Made by a program: the position numbers and the translations under genes | Part shown: in pieces, positions 1 to 10,800 of the stretch | Layout of the letters: the number at the start of each line of letters is the position of its first letter | How positions within the stretch are numbered: the first letter of the stretch is position 1 | The notes under the pieces: model-generated | What the model saw: the letters and a program-made list of their open reading frames with translations, nothing else | Told to the model about the DNA's origin: nothing | Databases searched by the model: none | Assembly (NCBI GenBank): GCA_903772945.1 | Contig: CAICTM010000813.1 | Span: forward strand, 1-47,034 | Origin: Seminavis robusta | Lineage: Eukaryota; Bacillariophyta; Bacillariophyceae; Naviculales; Naviculaceae | Direction: 5' to 3' | DNA length: 47,034 nt

Positions 1-230
1 GAACAAGAAACTGGTTTTCACTACCAACGAAGTTAGCTATTGATAACGCTAGACTTTCTATACTATTTTAGTACATCGTCGTACCCAATAGCTACGTAGA
101 TTTGACAATAAAATAGTTTCGCGATCTCGCCAACTCAGATTCGACGATTCTATTCATGCGAACACCCACATTTCCGAGTGACTAGAGAACGCTGTAACTA
201 CATGTGTTTGCGTGATTTCAACCGTCGTTG
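1..230. other. Flank of the transposase remnant, no gene seen
   Basis: AT-rich sequence downstream of the transposase remnant. No reading frame of note is present. It may include the 3' end of the transposon, but no terminal repeat matching the 2630-2900 side could be picked out by eye. Confidence 0.4.
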
Positions 231-2628
231 CTAGTGATTCCGACAATTCTGTGACGTGTGGATCGCTCGTGAGGGTATGTTATCTATGATGAAAGTATCA
301 TTCTCATCGCGCGTCCCGCTAATATCTTCTTCATGCCTTGGAAGAACATTGGTATGCTCTTCTTCACGCACTGAGGTAGCTTTTGTGGGATTGCCCTTAC
401 TCCGTTTACGACAATTCTTCGCATTATTTGGACAATTCCCACTCCGAGCATCCTTGTGCCAAGTTGATGACACTTCAGAACACATTACCTCACGACAATG
501 ACGGTGTGCCGTTGTCTGCGTCCATGCCGAACCGGACTGGTAAGCCAAGCCGTGTGACTTTGTTCGATCTTCAGTTGTTCATTATTCGCTGTATCTTGTC
601 ATGCATTGTCTTTTTGCGTTTGACACGATACTCTGTCTTTTTTGATTTGACTAACTTACTGTTCCTCATTTTGTCGCGCATAAGCAGTCGATACTCAGTC
701 AACATGTCGGCATCCAATCCAATGCTGAAAAAGAGGTCACGCCAAAACACAAGATTGCCCACAAGATGGATTGCAATTGCAATGCGGACCAGCATCACCA
801 GTGACACGCTACCAAATACGTTTTGGTCTTGGGTGCCAACCATGTCGATCTGTTGATTTAGCGATTCATTCACCTCGTGTCTCCGTCGTTGGAACAACTC
901 AGCAAGTTTCTAGCGGTGGTGAATTCTTCTACCACCTCTTTGATTCCAAGTACAGGAAGACACTGTCATTTTCCATGCTCCGGTAAGTTTTTTTGACTTG
1001 GATCGCTGCTCTGTTTGTATCGAGTTTCCGTTTACACCCTCACCGCATTGATCGTGTACGTCAAAATGATGTTTGTAGATGCACTGTGCTCTTACAACCC
1101 GCTCATTCTCTGGGATGCTTGCCATGTCACGGATGAAAAAGATGAAATACAACGAAACTCGTAGGATGTCACCCTCCTGCATGTCATTGCCGTTTTGACA
1201 GAACGTGCCTTCAACTTGTACAAGCGATTCTTCAATGTCTTCTTGCGATGGCCGGATCAGCCAGGAAACGAGGTTGTGGAACGGGATACTTCAACATACC
1301 GGAGCTACGGTAGACAGGTATCATCTTGACTTGACCTGGAGTCTTCTGTTGAGATGGAGGAGCAACACGCGTCCCGATGATCAACTGTCTTCTGTCACCA
1401 GGTTCGTGCCCGTTGTGTTTTAGCCAGTCATCATTATTCCACTTGCACCTTGCTCTCATCTTACTGTCATCATCTGTCACCACATTTGATATACAAACCG
1501 CCTTGTCAAAGTACAGGTCTTGAGTCATCTTCAACAATGACGCAGCTTCCATTGCACCGGCACCATCGTCGTGGTTGATAACACACTCGTGTTCTGGTAT
1601 TTCCTCCGTAAGTTCCCGTTTCACTGTACAAATACGACAGAAGGTGCATTTGGTGGAAAGACTTACTGGCTTCCTTGTCTTTTCTCCAACCAGACAGGCA
1701 TGGCCTGATGAGAGTCGTATGTCCTACCGCTGGACCTTTTGTTCCATCCCATGTCCGTGGAGGTTCCTATGTATGGAAGTGAGGTTCCGTCCACCGGTGC
1801 ATCCCCAGTCTCAAGGCTCTCCCGCCAACTGTCCAGATTCACCTCTGTCTCCGCATATGTCAGTCTTATCTCTTCCATCAGATTATCATGCAGGTAGCCA
1901 TCCACTATGTATTCGACATAAGGACAATGCTCCGCTCTATCTGAGAGAACGTTCTCCTTTCCATGGATTTGCTCCAGGCAATGATAAAAAGCCAAGAACC
2001 TTGCCGCCTCAGTTCCACCATCCCCACTACCCACAAAGGCAAGTACAAATTTAACATTGACTTCAAAGTCACATTGGCATCACCACGCGCATGTGAACTC
2101 CTCATTGTTGTTCTTTTGGGTTGTGCAGTCTTTGGTTTGACTGTGGAATCCTTCTCGCAGTGGGTACACGACAGTACCGGTGTTGTTGCCACACCAACAG
2201 ACACAAACTTCAACTTCAACGTACTCCTGTGACAGCGAGAGCAGTTGCAGTTTGCCTCGATGAGCTGTGACAGTGGAACACTTTCCAGAATGACACGGTT
2301 TGGCAATGGGGGTTCTGTAAGCTTGTAACATCATTCTCTGTCATTTCGTCATCTGATTCTACTGTCTCTTCTACTGCAACTGCTACCTTCCTTCTACCAG
2401 ACTTTACAGTGCAGTACATTCCCTTTCAACGAGATCTACACCCTCTATTCCATCCACTTTCGAGGAAGTTCCTTGATTGAGACGTTTTGCATCCCAGGAA
2501 GGACCACCGAATCGGCCATGGTGATCCAGTTTCCTCAAAGCGGCGTTACTACTCCTCTTGCTACTATTCATTGCTGTTGTGGCTGTTGTGTTCTGCGCAG
2601 AATCAACAAATTGGTGAGCCCGACACAT
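231..2628 (-). pseudogene. Degenerate Mutator-like (MULE) transposase
   Basis: The minus strand holds consecutive pieces of one transposase in shifting frames, in the expected order. The N-terminal Cys-pair region (CNCSRCH, CTHCEK) lies at about 2306-2030. The piece with the motif MGWNKRSSGRTYDS lies at 2034-1663. The piece with a DDGAGAMEA-type motif and a following DDDSK acidic motif lies at 1624-1232. A Cys/His segment (HHFDVHDQCGEG) lies at 1182-910, and the C-terminal NESLNQQ segment at 897-571. I recognise this order and these motifs from the Mutator-like transposase domain proteins common in diatoms and other eukaryotes. At least two frameshifts are visible: near 2030, where the reading passes from the 2306-1905 frame into the 2034-1663 frame, and near 1715, after TYDS, where the expected SGHA continues in another frame. 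Further frame changes separate the later pieces. The 231-548 part is a probable but weak C-terminal tail. No clear terminal inverted repeats or target-site duplication were found by eye. Confidence 0.72.
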
Positions 2629-2659
2629 TCATCAAGGGCAGATTACCTGTCCCTCCATT

Positions 2660-2707
2660 CATAGTTGGCAAAAAGCCAATGGGTATCCAACCAAGTTGCC
2701 AACTATG
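2660..2707. repeat. Perfect 12-bp inverted repeat (hairpin)
   Basis: CATAGTTGGCAA at 2660-2671 is the exact reverse complement of TTGCCAACTATG at 2696-2707, leaving a 24-nt loop. It lies just upstream of the N-terminal end of the Mutator-like remnant. It may be a piece of the transposon's subterminal region or an unrelated small hairpin. Confidence 0.6.
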
Positions 2708-2934
2708 TGAGGCGAAAAGCCAACATTTCAGCAGAAGTGAATGGTGAGACATGCTTTGGAGATTCAATGATGAGTCGGAGGTGCCGGATTCCCACGAAAT
2801 CAGAGAATAGATCTGAGAGCTAACAACCACTTTATCTATTTCGAGAGCTCTTGAAAAAGTGAGCTAATAATTTCTTAAAACTAAAATTCACTGTATACCC
2901 CGTGGGACATCCTTAAGCTATTGTGTCTGATTAC

Positions 2935-3228
2935 AATGTTCTATGCTCCTTAGAAAAAGTGTCTTATGTCTCACAATGTCTCACTTTGTCTACCAATGTC
3001 TCACAATGTCTCACTTTGTCTACCAATGTATCACTTTGTATACTAATGTCTACCAATGTATCTTTTTGTCTACTAATGTCTACAAGGTACTGTAAAACAG
3101 TACAAAAATGTCTGACAATGTCTCACTTTGTCTGCCAATGTCTACCAATGTCTCACTTTGTCTACTACTAATGTCTACTAAAGTCGCACAATGTCTACTA
3201 TGTCTCCTAATGTCTCCTAATAACGTAA
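2935..3228. repeat. ATGTCTAC/ATGTCTCAC minisatellite
   Basis: About 290 bp of imperfect tandem units built from ATGTCTCAC, TTTGTCTACCA and AATGTCTACT. They alternate in a higher-order pattern (ATGTCTCAC-TTTGTCTACCA) and then decay into ATGTCTCCTA units near 3205-3222. Several frames are open across it simply because of the repeat composition, so no protein is called. Confidence 0.85.
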
Positions 3229-3589
3229 ATCTTTTCAACTGTCTGTAGACATTTCCATAAGTCAAAGGATCACTTTATTGCCAAAACACAAACAGACAAA
3301 ATGCCGAGTAACCCTGGTAGCCCGTCCATAAATTTACCCCGTCCTCGAGACATTTGCTTGGCTTTTCCCAGCGCGTGGAAGTTCTTCCGTTCTTCCTCCT
3401 TCGAGGCGTAAGCCAGCTGAGGTGCTGATGAGGTGGTGGCAACGTTCGATTTCTTCCATGCCACCTCTCTCCCATGCTGGCCACAAAGTCGAAGACGCAA
3501 CTCTCTTCCAATGAAACAGTACCCCAACAAGCTACATGTACTGTTCCTAGCTTCACATTTATTTACTTCATTGTCTCTATTGTTTTGCC
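3229..3589. other. Intergenic / probable promoter of the COX23-like gene
   Basis: Frames on both strands are open for short stretches here, but none shows a recognisable domain or a consistent start. The stretch directly upstream of the start at 3590 is pyrimidine-rich (TTTACTTCATTGTCTCTATTGTTTTGCC), as expected of a 5' leader. Confidence 0.4.
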
Positions 3590-3973
3590 ATGCCTTTCTG
3601 GAGCAAGAGTCCTCCCCCTCAAGAAGAACAACCGTCCAAACCCCAGCCTCCTTCTTTTGCCAATCTTCATCCACAGGTGGCCACTGGTAGCAGTAACAAT
3701 AAGCACCAAGGATTGGGCATTGGTCGAGACTCTCAAGTTCCAGGTACGAGTAGTACTGCCGTCATTACTACCAACGACCTCGACACCAAGGGAAACTCCA
3801 AGCTATATACAGACTGTAAGGCGGAATATCTTGCCAGCATCAACTGTCGCTTGGAACACCACGACCACAAGACCACCAACGTCTGTCAGCCATTTTTTGA
3901 CGAGTACAAGGCCTGTCGCAAAGAAGAACACCAACGTATTCTAGAAGAAAATGCCAAGAGGTCAGGTTGGTAA
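3590..3973 (+). CDS. Twin CX9C (CHCH) protein, COX23/CHCHD7-like
   Basis: This 127-residue protein ends in a coiled-coil-helix-coiled-coil-helix domain. Its two pairs are exact: C-KAEYLASIN-C and C-QPFFDEYKA-C, each with nine residues between cysteines and about 15 between the pairs. Proteins of this type are oxidised by the Mia40/Erv1 relay in the mitochondrial intermembrane space. The spacing, the charged segment between helices (RLEHHDHK) and the lysine/glutamate-rich tail resemble COX23/CHCHD7, which helps copper delivery to cytochrome c oxidase. The first 65 residues are Pro/Ser/Gln-rich and low in complexity. A related CX9C protein such as CMC or COX17-like cannot be excluded. The stop is only 55 bp before the preferred start of the next gene on the same strand. 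Confidence 0.75.
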   Translation: MPFWSKSPPPQEEQPSKPQPPSFANLHPQVATGSSNNKHQGLGIGRDSQVPGTSSTAVITTNDLDTKGNSKLYTDCKAEYLASINCRLEHHDHKTTNVCQPFFDEYKACRKEEHQRILEENAKRSGW

Positions 3974-4028
3974 TCCAATGGATTGTCACTATTATTCACG
4001 AAACGAACAAAGCAACGCTACTACCAGC

Positions 4029-5030
4029 ATGACAAAGAGTTCCTGCTGGCATCTTGGGGTCATTATCTTGGCTCTATTGGCAACAGTATCTACTGCTTTC
4101 CAACCCAGTACTGCCCAAAACCCACGCTCCTTCCAGTTATCCATGACTACCAATGGTGTCAATGCCAACCCACCAACTGAGTCTCTATTGATTACCTTCG
4201 ACTTGGATGACACTATCTTTCCCATTAAACCGGCCGTTGAAGAAGCCAATGTGGCACAACTACGAGCCATGAAACAATTGGCAGGGTATCCCGAGACAAC
4301 CATGGAACAATGCATGGTCCAGACACGAGCCATTCGACAAACACTCACACAACCCATTACCTACACGGATCTGCGCAAGGGAGCCATTCGGGCCGAATTG
4401 GAGCGCATCCATGGCAATAATGATGATGTAGCACAGCAAGTAGTGGAACAATGCTTTGATGCCTGGCTACAGGAACGACATGCTTCGGCAGAACGACACT
4501 TGTTTCCCGAAACGATTCCTGCCTTGCAAGAATTACAATCCACATTGGGCCAAAAGTACAATCTCTGCATGGCGGGAATCACTAATGGACGAGGCAATCC
4601 ACTTTGTATGCCCAGTACGGAACCGTTCTTTCAGTTCTGTGTCAGTGGAGAAGATGCCAATGTCTTTCCGCATCGAAAGCCGCATCCGAATATTTACAAG
4701 GCGGCGTTGGAACAATGGCAACAGCTTGTGGAAGAGGCAATGCCCACAGTTTGGATTCATGTCGGGGATTGCCTGGCAAATGATGTGGGTGCCAGCAGTG
4801 ACGTGGGTGCCAAGGCCATTTGGGTGGCACCGAGCGAGGAGCCTGAAGACGGAGAACAACCGAGTTGGTCGACGGCCACAGCAAAAGACTTGAAGGAACG
4901 AGCGAAATTGATGGAAGCAGCACGATCCAAAATGAGTGGCAAAGTGACCAACTTGTCACAACTGACGACCGTCGTGCAAGATATCGTCTCCAAGGAACTG
5001 GCTGCTGCCGAAACAGTCCTAAATTCATAA
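4029..5030 (+). CDS. HAD-superfamily hydrolase, predicted plastid-targeted
   Basis: The 333-residue product has the HAD motifs in order: motif I DLDDT (nucleophile D58, acid D60), motif II in ITNG (about residue 185), motif III lysine in KPHP (about 217), and motif IV as VGD plus ND (246-252). This is a haloacid-dehalogenase-like phosphatase; the substrate is unknown. The N terminus is a hydrophobic signal (ILALLATVS) followed by TAF-QPS, the A-F junction of diatom bipartite plastid presequences, so stromal import is likely. The frame is open from an earlier ATG at 3951, which overlaps the upstream gene's stop. I prefer 4029 because the longer form would place 26 residues before the signal peptide. 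The gap to the COX23-like stop is 55 bp, unusually tight for a nuclear gene pair. Confidence 0.8.
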   Translation: MTKSSCWHLGVIILALLATVSTAFQPSTAQNPRSFQLSMTTNGVNANPPTESLLITFDLDDTIFPIKPAVEEANVAQLRAMKQLAGYPETTMEQCMVQTRAIRQTLTQPITYTDLRKGAIRAELERIHGNNDDVAQQVVEQCFDAWLQERHASAERHLFPETIPALQELQSTLGQKYNLCMAGITNGRGNPLCMPSTEPFFQFCVSGEDANVFPHRKPHPNIYKAALEQWQQLVEEAMPTVWIHVGDCLANDVGASSDVGAKAIWVAPSEEPEDGEQPSWSTATAKDLKERAKLMEAARSKMSGKVTNLSQLTTVVQDIVSKELAAAETVLNS

Positions 5031-5671
5031 ATATATTATGACTTGTCTACTTTCATGCCATGATCGTTGTACCGTTGTAGTTCTCCAGAGATTGGCAGAT
5101 GAAGCAAAAACAGGTAGAAACTCAAAGGAGGAACTCTGCCGTACAGGAAGAAGCAATACCGGTATGACCGCACAGAGTTGTTCTGTGTTCAATGACTAAA
5201 GTGCGAGAATGCACAAATTATCTGGCTCTTCATGGAATTCAAAGCTCAGATAGGTGCCGGTAGATAGGTCAACAGAGGATAGGCTGGTATTAGTTTCTAT
5301 CCATCTAGCCACCAGAATAGTAGTGTAGTGGGCGGTTTACTATGGCACAAATCGACAATACTTATTTATGCAGGTTACCAAAAAAGGAATATTGTGGCTA
5401 AAGAAGAGGTCAAGGTCCACATCTCAATTCACATGCACCGTATTAGAGACCCTGCACTTTCCATTCTAATTATCCCACTCAGTCCCATTCCGCGGACGCT
5501 GACAATATGACACATGTACCGTATCAATCCAGGATAATTAGTCAATGGCAAGCGTAGATTGATTGATTGATTGATTGATCTGATTAGTTCAGGGAAATCT
5601 CCCTGCTGATTATATTCTGCTCATCTCGAAAAACCAAATGATATCTATATCATGCACAATGAATGAATGAA
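5031..5671. other. Intergenic region with an ATTG microsatellite
   Basis: No supported gene. It contains a run of GATT/ATTG tetranucleotides at about 5557-5578 and an ACCGGTA-type palindrome near 5160. The genes on either side converge here, so the region should hold two 3' UTRs. Confidence 0.55.
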
Positions 5672-6205
5672 TTAAACGATGGATCGTTTGGAAGGTTGAT
5701 CTTGTTCAATTCCCGTGGATACATGTGTCAATTCCGTGGCTTCTTCAAAGAGAAGGTCGTGCGGTGTTTGTTGTTGTTGTGTGGATGATGGTGGCACATA
5801 GGCTTGTGCCATGTTGACTTCTTTAGATGGCATAATACCACTACTATCTCCTTCCAATTTGCTGTTGATATAGGGCGTCTCTGGGACGCGCATCAAAAAG
5901 ACATGTCCGGGTAGCATGTGATCGGGTACCTGGGTGGTGACCCATCGATCGCCGTGGCGGACCAACATTTCCTGTCCGGGTCGGGCATTCCAGGGCACCG
6001 TCACGGCCACGACACCCTTTTGTTGGAGGGCGGATCGATCCACGGCTTGCAAGGCATTCCCGCCCGTCTTGACAAAGACGGTATGGGAGGGAGCCGAAAC
6101 ACCGTCGAGTGGGCAAGGACGATTGGCAGGATAGTCGCGCCAATCACGAGCTTCTGCGCCTTCTTCTTTGGCGACGGGCCAGTAGTGATTCCAAAAGGTG
6201 GTCAT
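5672..6205 (-). CDS. Unknown 177-residue protein with a VP-PG motif
   Basis: A single uninterrupted frame with no recognised enzyme domain. The middle (about residues 70-110) contains two successive segments of the type VTVPWNARPGQEMLV and VTTQVPDHMLPGHVFLMRVP. These resemble the short repeated VP-x-G-x-x-PG motif found in many uncharacterised diatom proteins. The C-terminal third is polar with a short Gln run and looks disordered. There is no signal peptide. It is transcribed away from the FKBP gene: the starts are about 520 bp apart and head-to-head, so they may share a promoter region. Function unknown. Confidence 0.6.
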   Translation of the reverse strand: MTTFWNHYWPVAKEEGAEARDWRDYPANRPCPLDGVSAPSHTVFVKTGGNALQAVDRSALQQKGVVAVTVPWNARPGQEMLVRHGDRWVTTQVPDHMLPGHVFLMRVPETPYINSKLEGDSSGIMPSKEVNMAQAYVPPSSTQQQQTPHDLLFEEATELTHVSTGIEQDQPSKRSIV

Positions 6206-6724
6206 CTTGTTGTTGTTATTTGTTTGTGTGTGTGTGGAACGTAGATTGATGGAGGTGTTCGCAGTTCGCTAAATTGAGGTAGTTCTTCTGAATGAATTAA
6301 TGTGGCTTTTGTTCTTTTGAATCTCTCCACTCGTAACTCGTGCTTTCTTTCTTGTTTGCTTTCTTTCTTGTTGTTGTTGCTTGTTTTATGCTACTTCTAT
6401 CGTATCAAAGCCAAAGCTCCGGCTGCTGGTGATGGTTAGATAGATAGATCGTTGCGGAGTACGAGCAAATGCTTGTTCTTCTCGATCCCACCGTGTTGTT
6501 GATCTTGCCGTTGTCTTTCGAAGTTTCAATCAATCCTGTCTTCAACGAGTCACGGAAACAAAGGAAGACGAGCCTCCAAATGTTTTGCCTTCTCACAAAA
6601 TGACGTCATCACCACCTCCATCCTTGCCTTGAAGTCTGTCTTCCTTGGCCTCTGCCTCTCTCTTTGGCCACTGATCTCCCATTGCCATCGTGCTCTTTAG
6701 AAGAGCAATACATGCACGACGAAA
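6206..6724. other. Divergent promoter region
   Basis: It lies between the start of the unknown minus-strand gene and the start of the plus-strand FKBP. It carries TTGTTGTTG runs at about 6205-6225 and a TTTCTTTCTTG tract at 6350-6375. No gene was recognised. Confidence 0.45.
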
Positions 6725-7453
6725 ATGATACGAGGAAACTTTTCTCTCTTGTTGTTGGTTGCGATTGGAGTCTTGTCAGCGGAGGCGTTCGCACCAACAG
6801 CATCATCCAGACTACTATCTTTCTCGCAATCAGCCTTACTTGCCTCCAACAATGATGATGACTGGATTTCCCTGACAGACGACCATGCCGTTCGAAAACG
6901 AATCCTACAAGCCGGTACCAGTACGGGTGACAGCGACAACATTGGCCAGTTCTCTCAAGTGACACTGGATTACACCGGCACACTGGGTGAAATCGATTGG
7001 GATACCGACGGCGTCATTGACTGCTGGTTGTCGTCACAACAAGGAATGGATCATCTCGTCGACGCAGTGCGAGACGCTCAACTAACGGCCGCCCAACTCT
7101 TGGACGAATCCTACTTTACGGAAGACTTTGTGGCGACCACCTTGGGTGTTTCCAACAATAAGATTCAAATAAAAAAACTCGTCATGGCGGCGAAACGATT
7201 GCAAAAGGCCGTCCAAGACTATCCACCCGGCACCGTATTCGATTCCAACCAGGCGTATACCCTGAAAAAGGGCATTCGTGCCTTTCAGTTGGCAGTGCCA
7301 TCCATGAAGGTGGGAGAACACGCCCTCCTCGAGTGTCGGGCCGATTATGCCTATGGCAAGGAAGGATTACGACGAGCCAATGGGGATGTCATGGTGCCGG
7401 AATACGCTACACTCTGCTTTGATCTGAAGGTACTCAGCTATACTACGGAGTAG
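6725..7453 (+). CDS. FKBP-type peptidyl-prolyl isomerase, plastid-targeted
   Basis: The 242-residue product starts with a signal peptide and the junction AEAFAPTAS (A21-F22), the classic diatom plastid motif. The C-terminal part is an FKBP fold: FDSNQAYTL (about 172-180), a MKVGEHALL strand, YAYGKEG (about 208-214) and a terminal VPEYATLCFDLKVL. The early FKBP strand VTLDYTGTL lies at about 79-87. Roughly 80 residues separate it from FDSN, so the domain has a helical insertion there. The usual Trp of the active-site GW motif is not seen (Phe-Gln in that position), so catalytic activity may be weak. The role is inferred to be folding in the plastid, perhaps the thylakoid lumen as for many algal FKBPs, but no Tat motif is evident. 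Confidence 0.78.
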   Translation: MIRGNFSLLLLVAIGVLSAEAFAPTASSRLLSFSQSALLASNNDDDWISLTDDHAVRKRILQAGTSTGDSDNIGQFSQVTLDYTGTLGEIDWDTDGVIDCWLSSQQGMDHLVDAVRDAQLTAAQLLDESYFTEDFVATTLGVSNNKIQIKKLVMAAKRLQKAVQDYPPGTVFDSNQAYTLKKGIRAFQLAVPSMKVGEHALLECRADYAYGKEGLRRANGDVMVPEYATLCFDLKVLSYTTE

Positions 7454-7816
7454 CAGCTACAGTGTCACTCCTGGGCTTTGTATAATATCATTTTTTGAAT
7501 TTATATATAGTTTCTTTTACCAATATCGGGCGTCTATGGTTCTTGCTCCCCCGCTTGTGTATATCGGCGGTACTGTACGTATACGTATTAGAGTTGTAGG
7601 GTTTGCGGCAGCTCAGACTGTTGAGTCTCTTCGTTTGTGCGCTTCCCTGCCTTTTTTCTTTGCTTATTACTTGTTTGTTCTTTGTTCATTCACTATCCAT
7701 TGGTGACAACCAACACGGTCCGACATTCATTCCCCTTTTTTAGTCCATTGAACCAGCCAGTCTACCGGTAGCAATGTGGCTGACTGTCTAATTAACGACG
7801 TAGCTAGGTCTCACTT
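7454..7816. other. Convergent 3' intergenic region
   Basis: It lies between the 3' ends of the FKBP and dynamin genes. It is AT-rich just after the FKBP stop (TTTTTTGAATTTATATATAG). A palindromic TGTACGTATACGTAT stretch lies near 7573-7587. No gene seen. Confidence 0.5.
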
Positions 7817-10800
7817 TCACTGTTTCCTCGGTGGCGCAGCATTGGCATTGGACGAGACACGATTTATCAAATCGTCGTCTTGTTGTTTCCTCATCATACG
7901 AGCACACATTTGAAACTTGTCTTGAAGTTGCTTATTGGCCATGCATTCACCTTGCAACTCGTCTCGGTGGAGTTCCAGGGCTCGTCGAGCGGCGGAGAGG
8001 TCAAACACGTCGGATAACCCACTGGTGCCAGTGTACAGTTTTTGCAGTTCAGTTCGAATGTATCTGTGGAAGTCATCGACGAATGGAAGCATGAAGTAAC
8101 AATTAAACTTGGTAATGACTGCTCTGCAAAACTGCTCTCGCCAGTGGTTGACAATGTGTTGGACCAGACCGCCAATGACAATGTTGGTACGGTTCGCTTG
8201 TCGAGTCATGGAAGCCTCCTCGATAATTTGAACCAGGTTGTTGAAGTCACGATCCATGGCGTGCGGGTCATGAGGCGCGACACTTTTGGGACTGTCAATG
8301 GGAGTGAGAACGGCATTGTTCCCCTTCCTTTTCTTATTGTTGCTGTTGTGGGACTTGCTTTCATCCCGTTCTGCGATTGCCTTTTGTTTGACAGCCACTT
8401 GATATACGGCAAACAGATTCGTTTGGTCCGGCAAGGAGCGAGTGATGGCGCCCACACCTCTCTGATCCAGATTCCAAGTCACGTATTTGGTAATGGCGTT
8501 GACGTCGTCCTTGCATTGGAGTATTACCTGTTCAGTTGTGTGTGTGTGTTGTCGTGTTTTATCAGAACAGGAGCCAGCAAATGCCTCAGTGAACAACAGC
8601 CCCTAGTCTAAATCAATTCTCCATGCAACCAATCAACTTACCTTGTCTGCACATTCCTCTACAAAGTTCTCGAATATAGATCGGACCAACTCACGAAACT
8701 GTGGGTTTTGGGAGATATCCATGGCCTGTTCAGCCCTGTCAAGAAATGCATCATCACCACCACTTCCATCCCCAGTGACGCGCTTTCGAAAATTTGATAG
8801 CTTGCCTCGATCTCGATCCTCTCGCAGCATGTATTCCGTCACAGAGCATAGGCGAGTCATGACGTGAGTCATGCGGACCACCAAGGTGCCCAGCATTGGT
8901 TCAAATGATTGTCGAGCTTTTTCCAGTGCAATGACACAGGCGGCGTGCAAGAAGTTGACTCCGTCATGCGTCGTTCCCACACCGGCAGCGTTGGCAATCT
9001 CATCCTCTGTGATTAGAGGTGTACGCAAACACTTGGCAGCAAGGGTAAACTCACGGAGAGAGCGATGGTACTGAGCACCACCATAGAGACGATGGTCTCT
9101 GTTTCCAACTTCGGCATCAACCAACCGTTCCCAGGTTCGATCCGAAACCGCCATTGGGTAGTTCTTGACATCTGAAGGGAAACAAAAAACGAAGATGGCA
9201 AGGTGAGCCAATGGTTGTATTGGAAGGTGAAGCGTAAAACTACAAAAATACTCACTGTGAAAAGACCCAGCTGCAGCAGCCTCTTGTCCCAGAGTTTCAC
9301 CAAAGATGCTTGCTGGCGCCGTGATACTACCTGCCATTGCCTTTTGGAGACTCTTACAGAAATCATCGCAAAATGCCTCGGCGCCTTCTTGGAGGCGAGC
9401 CACAGACAAGGCTTCCAATTCTTTTTCACAAGCCTTGAGTCTACGTTCGGCAGCATTGTGCTCTGCTTGCAACATGGGAATGATTTTGTTGACGTTTCTA
9501 CGATAGCACTCGTCCACACGCTGTTCTAGAAAGGTTCGCAGCTTTGCCAGACCAATCTTGGATGTGATGGCCGCATTCGTCACCTCGTTGGAATACTTCA
9601 TTCGACTGAGTCGCTGCACCACAGATCTTCGGTCAGTGTTTTCGGCCTCTCGGCAGGTTGCGACAAAGGCTGAGTCGCTGTTGTACATGTAATTGCTTTG
9701 GTCTAGCAGACTACCACCATCGACTCGTCCTACTCGCCCACTAGGCACGGACGTGTAGAACGGACCACCCAGCCGATGAGGAGAAATCCTGTCTAGAATC
9801 TGTGCCCTGAGGAACTCTTCCACATCAGATGGTGTCCCGAATTGGGGTAGTTTGGTGTCAAACTTTGTATTGACAATGACAGTCCGAGATAGATCAGGGT
9901 CGGCTTTTTGCACTACTTCTCGGGTAGCTCCATGTTTCCAATCACTCGTATCCTCCACACAGAGAATAATATAGTCCTCACATTTCATCTTTTCAATGAC
10001 AAGACGTTCCGCCTCCTTGGCCGATGCCTGAAGTGCTCGTTGCTGTGCCATGGCAGTACTGGAAGATGTCCGCCCTTTGGGAGTTCGGGGAGCCGATATC
10101 AACCCCGGTGTATCAATCAAGATCATGTTGGGACAATGTTTGTATTCCATTCGAATGTTGATTTCGCGTGGATCAAAGGATCTCATGGGGTCTCGTTCGA
10201 GTCGTTTGTTTTCCCGTTCAATCAAGTCTTGAATATCTTTCAAGCTCATGGGCCGTTCCACCCCATCATCACCCACCAGATACCATTTTGGTGTGGAGCA
10301 TTTTGGATTGTATTGCATGCGCAGGGCCACAGGTCTGCGTGTTTTGGTCCCTCCTCCCACTTGATTGAATTGAAATCCCATTAATGCTTCGATGAGAGCC
10401 GATTTTCCGGACGACTGATGACCAACCACCACAACGGCAGGAGCGTCGAATGGTTTGGCATATTCCTTTGGTTAGAAAATGAAATCATTATCATTCAATA
10501 GCCATAATGAAGGACGGAGAAAGAGGAAGGAATGAACAGAAATAAATTAGGTTTGCCAAAAAACAGTTCAGGTTTATGAGATAAGAGCTTGCACATCTTA
10601 TTTTGAAACTGCATGTTTGCACATGAACAAGTTGCAACTTACTTGTGCCAATGTATGTAGTTGATTGTAAGCTTCGTACATGGTTTCCTTGCTGTCGGCT
10701 GGCATATCCCCCAGAAAACTCGAACGAAACGAGAAAGATGATCTCTCATCATCGTCGTCGTTACCAAAACCATCCCGATCCTCCATATCCTCCATTCCTT

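Noticed and set aside
2923..3171. Open frame through the minisatellite
   Set aside because: It is repetitive composition only; several frames are open on both strands.
3951..4028. Earlier in-frame start of the HAD hydrolase
   Set aside because: It overlaps the upstream gene and buries the signal peptide.
10598..10642. Read-through of dynamin exon 1 (VSCNLFMCKHAVSK)
   Set aside because: It is intron sequence; a GTAAGT donor and continuity with the G1 motif in the next exon fix the junction.
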